This document shows positions 5,426 through 7,097 of a stretch of DNA of 7,097 bases, one piece after another; the stretch's first letter is position 1; each line of letters begins with the position of its first letter. The DNA comes from Methanomicrobiales archaeon (GTDB lineage: Archaea > Halobacteriota > Methanomicrobia > Methanomicrobiales > Methanoculleaceae), in assembly GCA_012510295.1 (NCBI GenBank), contig JAAZID010000273.1, positions 1 to 7,097 of the forward strand, in the 5' to 3' direction. Under the pieces are notes generated by a model that was given only the letters and a program-made list of their open reading frames with translations, ran no database searches and had not been told where the DNA came from. Made by a program: the position numbers and the translations under genes.

Positions 5426-6343
5426 TCATGCCGGGGATTCGGATGCCGGTTCCTCCTCCGGTCTCTTCAGGACGAGGAGCCCCTCTGCGTTCAGCCGGCT
5501 GATGATAACGTCCAGGTACTCCGATACGATCGTATCTCTCCTCGGGATCTGCCGGATCCAGACCCGTATCATCAACCTGACCCACTCCTCCTTGATCGAT
5601 GTGACATGCATCTTCGGCTCGAAGAGAGCGATATCGGGACGGGGAAGATCGGATGAGAGACGCCCGATGTAGGGGAGATCGAAGAGACCCTGGATGGCTG
5701 ACCGCTCGGCCGGTGCAACGTGAGGGAGGATCAGGGGATGGTCATGCGCGATCTCGCGTGCGATCTCCTCCACCCGCGCGAGATCCGCCCCGGCCGGGAC
5801 CGCGAGCGGTATCGAGACCTCCAGCAACCCGGCCCGGGAGTAGTTGATGACCTTTGATGTGATGATGCTCGAGTTCGGCGTGAGGACGAGACCGCCGTCG
5901 AGCCCCTGGAGGATCGTCGTCGTGAGGGAGATGTCCTGTACCTTTGAAAGCCCGGTCTCCGGTCTCCCGCTGACGATCACCCATTCTTCAAGCTGGATCG
6001 GGCGGTTGATCGTTATCAGGACGCCTGCGATGACGTTCTGGATGATCTGGCGCGACGAGAACGCCACGACGATACCGAGGATACCGAGCGATGCGACAAA
6101 GGCTGTCAGGTCAAAAGCGAGGAGGTAGCGGGCGCTCGCGTAGATCCCTCCGACGGTGATGCTGTACTGCAGGATAGCCGCTGTCCACTTGGCAGTCCCG
6201 CGCGAGACCCGGCCGTCGAGCGCCCGCTGGAGGAGGAGATAGGCGAGGTTGCCGAGGAAGAGGAATACGATAAAGGCGAATATGAACGCGAGAACCGCAT
6301 CGAAAGACACCCCGATGACGGGGACCGGAATGCTCTCCTGCAT
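5426..6343 (-). CDS. MscS-family mechanosensitive ion channel
   Basis: This 305-residue small-conductance mechanosensitive channel protein would release solutes on hypo-osmotic shock. Three membrane helices are visible (about 13-38, 55-76 and 82-111). The third, glycine- and alanine-rich SLGILGIVVAFSSRQIIQNV (85-104), is the pore-lining helix of the family. It leads into NRPIQLEEWVIVSG (113-126), the beta domain with PNSSIITSKVINYSR (156-170), and a C-terminal alpha/beta domain to about 290. The tail is acidic and proline-rich. There is no Shine-Dalgarno before ATG 6343. Instead, on the minus strand, a GATTAATCAT TATA-like box lies about 28 nt upstream, fitting a leaderless transcript. A later in-frame GTG (codon 12) is a weaker alternative start. 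A close paralog lies directly upstream on the same strand. Confidence 0.9.
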   Translation of the reverse strand: MQESIPVPVIGVSFDAVLAFIFAFIVFLFLGNLAYLLLQRALDGRVSRGTAKWTAAILQYSITVGGIYASARYLLAFDLTAFVASLGILGIVVAFSSRQIIQNVIAGVLITINRPIQLEEWVIVSGRPETGLSKVQDISLTTTILQGLDGGLVLTPNSSIITSKVINYSRAGLLEVSIPLAVPAGADLARVEEIAREIAHDHPLILPHVAPAERSAIQGLFDLPYIGRLSSDLPRPDIALFEPKMHVTSIKEEWVRLMIRVWIRQIPRRDTIVSEYLDVIISRLNAEGLLVLKRPEEEPASESPA

Positions 6344-6365
6344 GTAGAAAGGGGTGAGAGGGGCG

Positions 6366-6380
6366 ATGATTAATCCTTTT
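6366..6380 (-). promoter_or_regulatory. TATA/BRE-like promoter of the MscS-type gene at 5426-6343
   Basis: On the minus strand AAAAGG (BRE-like, purine-rich) is followed by ATTAATCAT within the 41-nt gap between the two channel genes. The centre is about 28 nt before ATG 6343, the archaeal TATA-to-start distance, so transcription would begin at or beside the start codon. This would give the gene its own promoter despite the tandem arrangement. Confidence 0.5.
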
Positions 6381-6384
6381 CCCG

Positions 6385-7097
6385 TCAGGAGACCTCGGCC
6401 CTGACAGAGATCTCCTCGGCCTGGAGGCGCCGGAGGACCTCTTTTTGGTACCGGGAGGTGACCTCGTCTTTCCGGGGAATTTTACTGATCCAGGCCCGCA
6501 TCGTCAGCTTGATCCAGCCATCGCTGACCGACGATATGAGTATAGTGGGTTTGAAGTGCGCAAGGTCGGGGCGATCGGCGCGGAGGCGCCTGATGTAGGG
6601 GAGATCAAAGAGCGCCTGTGTCCCACCCCGCTCTGCTGCGTTGAAGTTCGGGAGGATCCAGGGGTCTTCGAGCGCCACCGCGAGAGCGATCGCGCGCACC
6701 CGCACAAGATCTGCGGCGACCGGGACCGAGAGCGAGACCTGGATCTCCAGAAGCCCGCCCCGGGAGTAGTTGACGACCTTTGACGATATGATACTCGAGT
6801 TCGGCATGAGGATGAGGCCACCATCGAGCCCCTGGAGGATCGTCGTCGTGAAGGAGATATCGCGCACTTTGCAGAGACCTGTCGTCGGCCTCTCCCCGAC
6901 GATGATCCACTCCTCGAGATGGACCGGGCGGTTGATCGTGATCAGGATGCCGGCAAGGACGTTCTGGGTTATCTGGGTCGATGAGACGGCTATGACGATA
7001 CCGAGGATACCGAGCGATGCGGCAAAGGTTCTCAGGTCGAAGGCGAGGAGGTAGCGGGCGCCCCCATAGACCCCGGCGATGATGACACCGTACTGCA
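6385..7097 (-). CDS. MscS-family mechanosensitive ion channel, paralog, N-terminus beyond the window
   Basis: The reading frame is open from the right edge (first complete codon at 7095) to TGA 6385-6387, giving 236 visible residues. It begins in the second membrane helix (QYGVIIAGVYGGARYLLAFD) and contains the pore helix SLGILGIVIAVSSTQITQNV, then NRPVHLEEWIIVGERP. The beta-domain motif PNSSIISSKVVNYSR and a C-terminal domain ending in RRLQAEEISVRAEVS follow. It aligns without large gaps to the neighbouring channel, roughly 60% identical by eye, so the two arose by tandem duplication. An internal GTG at 6867 (KVRDISF) should not be mistaken for the start, because homology continues upstream. 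It lacks the acidic proline-rich tail of its neighbour. The start and promoter are outside the window. Confidence 0.9.
   Translation of the reverse strand, partial: QYGVIIAGVYGGARYLLAFDLRTFAASLGILGIVIAVSSTQITQNVLAGILITINRPVHLEEWIIVGERPTTGLCKVRDISFTTTILQGLDGGLILMPNSSIISSKVVNYSRGGLLEIQVSLSVPVAADLVRVRAIALAVALEDPWILPNFNAAERGGTQALFDLPYIRRLRADRPDLAHFKPTILISSVSDGWIKLTMRAWISKIPRKDEVTSRYQKEVLRRLQAEEISVRAEVS

Larger units (their letters stand above)
5426..7097 (-). repeat. Tandem gene duplication (two MscS-type channels)
   Basis: The two channel genes are direct repeats offset by about 926 nt. Short identical blocks are seen at both places, for example AGCCCCTGGAGGATCGTCGT at 5901 and 6827 (plus strand), and ACCGAGGATACCGAGCGATG near 6074 and 7000. 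Identity is highest in the pore helix and beta domain and lowest in the C-terminal domain, as expected for an old duplication under different constraints. Confidence 0.8.

Noticed and set aside
6385..6867. Short MscS protein starting at the internal GTG 6867
   Set aside because: The frame and strong channel homology, including the pore helix, continue upstream to the right window edge, so this is a partial view of a longer gene.
1..7097. tRNA or rRNA genes, CRISPR array, insertion sequence, toxin-antitoxin or defence genes
   Set aside because: Looked for and not seen. Gaps between genes are short apart from the 179-bp divergent promoter, and none holds a cloverleaf, repeat-spacer pattern or transposase remnant that I can recognise.

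Overview
The window looks like archaeal chromosome, most likely from a hydrogenotrophic methanogen of the Methanomicrobiales (Methanoculleus-like). This rests on GC-rich coding DNA with short AT-rich, TATA-like promoters, a methanogen-type ModA lipoprotein, at least two genes that look leaderless, and the overall protein style. The genus is inference. All coding regions sit on two strands in tight blocks. No RNA gene, insertion sequence or CRISPR array was seen.

Layout: (1) positions 1-525 (+) are the C-terminal half of an ABC transporter ATPase of the molybdate/tungstate/sulfate type, cut by the window edge. (2) A minus-strand pair follows, transcribed right to left: a MOT1-family molybdate/sulfate permease (844-1995) and a small SemiSWEET/PQ-loop protein (535-789). 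(3) A 179-bp AT-rich divergent intergenic region (1996-2174) holds several inverted repeats. (4) A plus-strand molybdate ABC operon reads modA (2175-2993), a broken trmO-like gene (3019-3506), modB (3503-4300) and modC (4314-5372). (5) A candidate terminator overlaps the modC stop. (6) Two tandem paralogous MscS-type mechanosensitive channel genes lie on the minus strand (5426-6343, and 6385 past the right edge).

The theme of the left and middle parts is oxyanion uptake: a secondary MOT1 permease and an ATP-driven ModABC system diverge from one shared regulatory region, and the tail of another oxyanion-type ATPase lies alongside. Methanogens need molybdenum or tungsten for formylmethanofuran dehydrogenase and formate dehydrogenase, so redundant uptake is plausible.

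The most unusual feature is the decayed tRNA methyltransferase (TrmO/TsaA) gene inside the mod operon. It has one frameshift, two in-frame stops and substitutions in family motifs, but keeps its ribosome binding site and an ATGA overlap with modB. The shifted frame also stays open from the original start to 11 nt past the modB start codon, so translational coupling to modB may have survived loss of the enzyme. I found no convincing wholly new defence or mobile system here.
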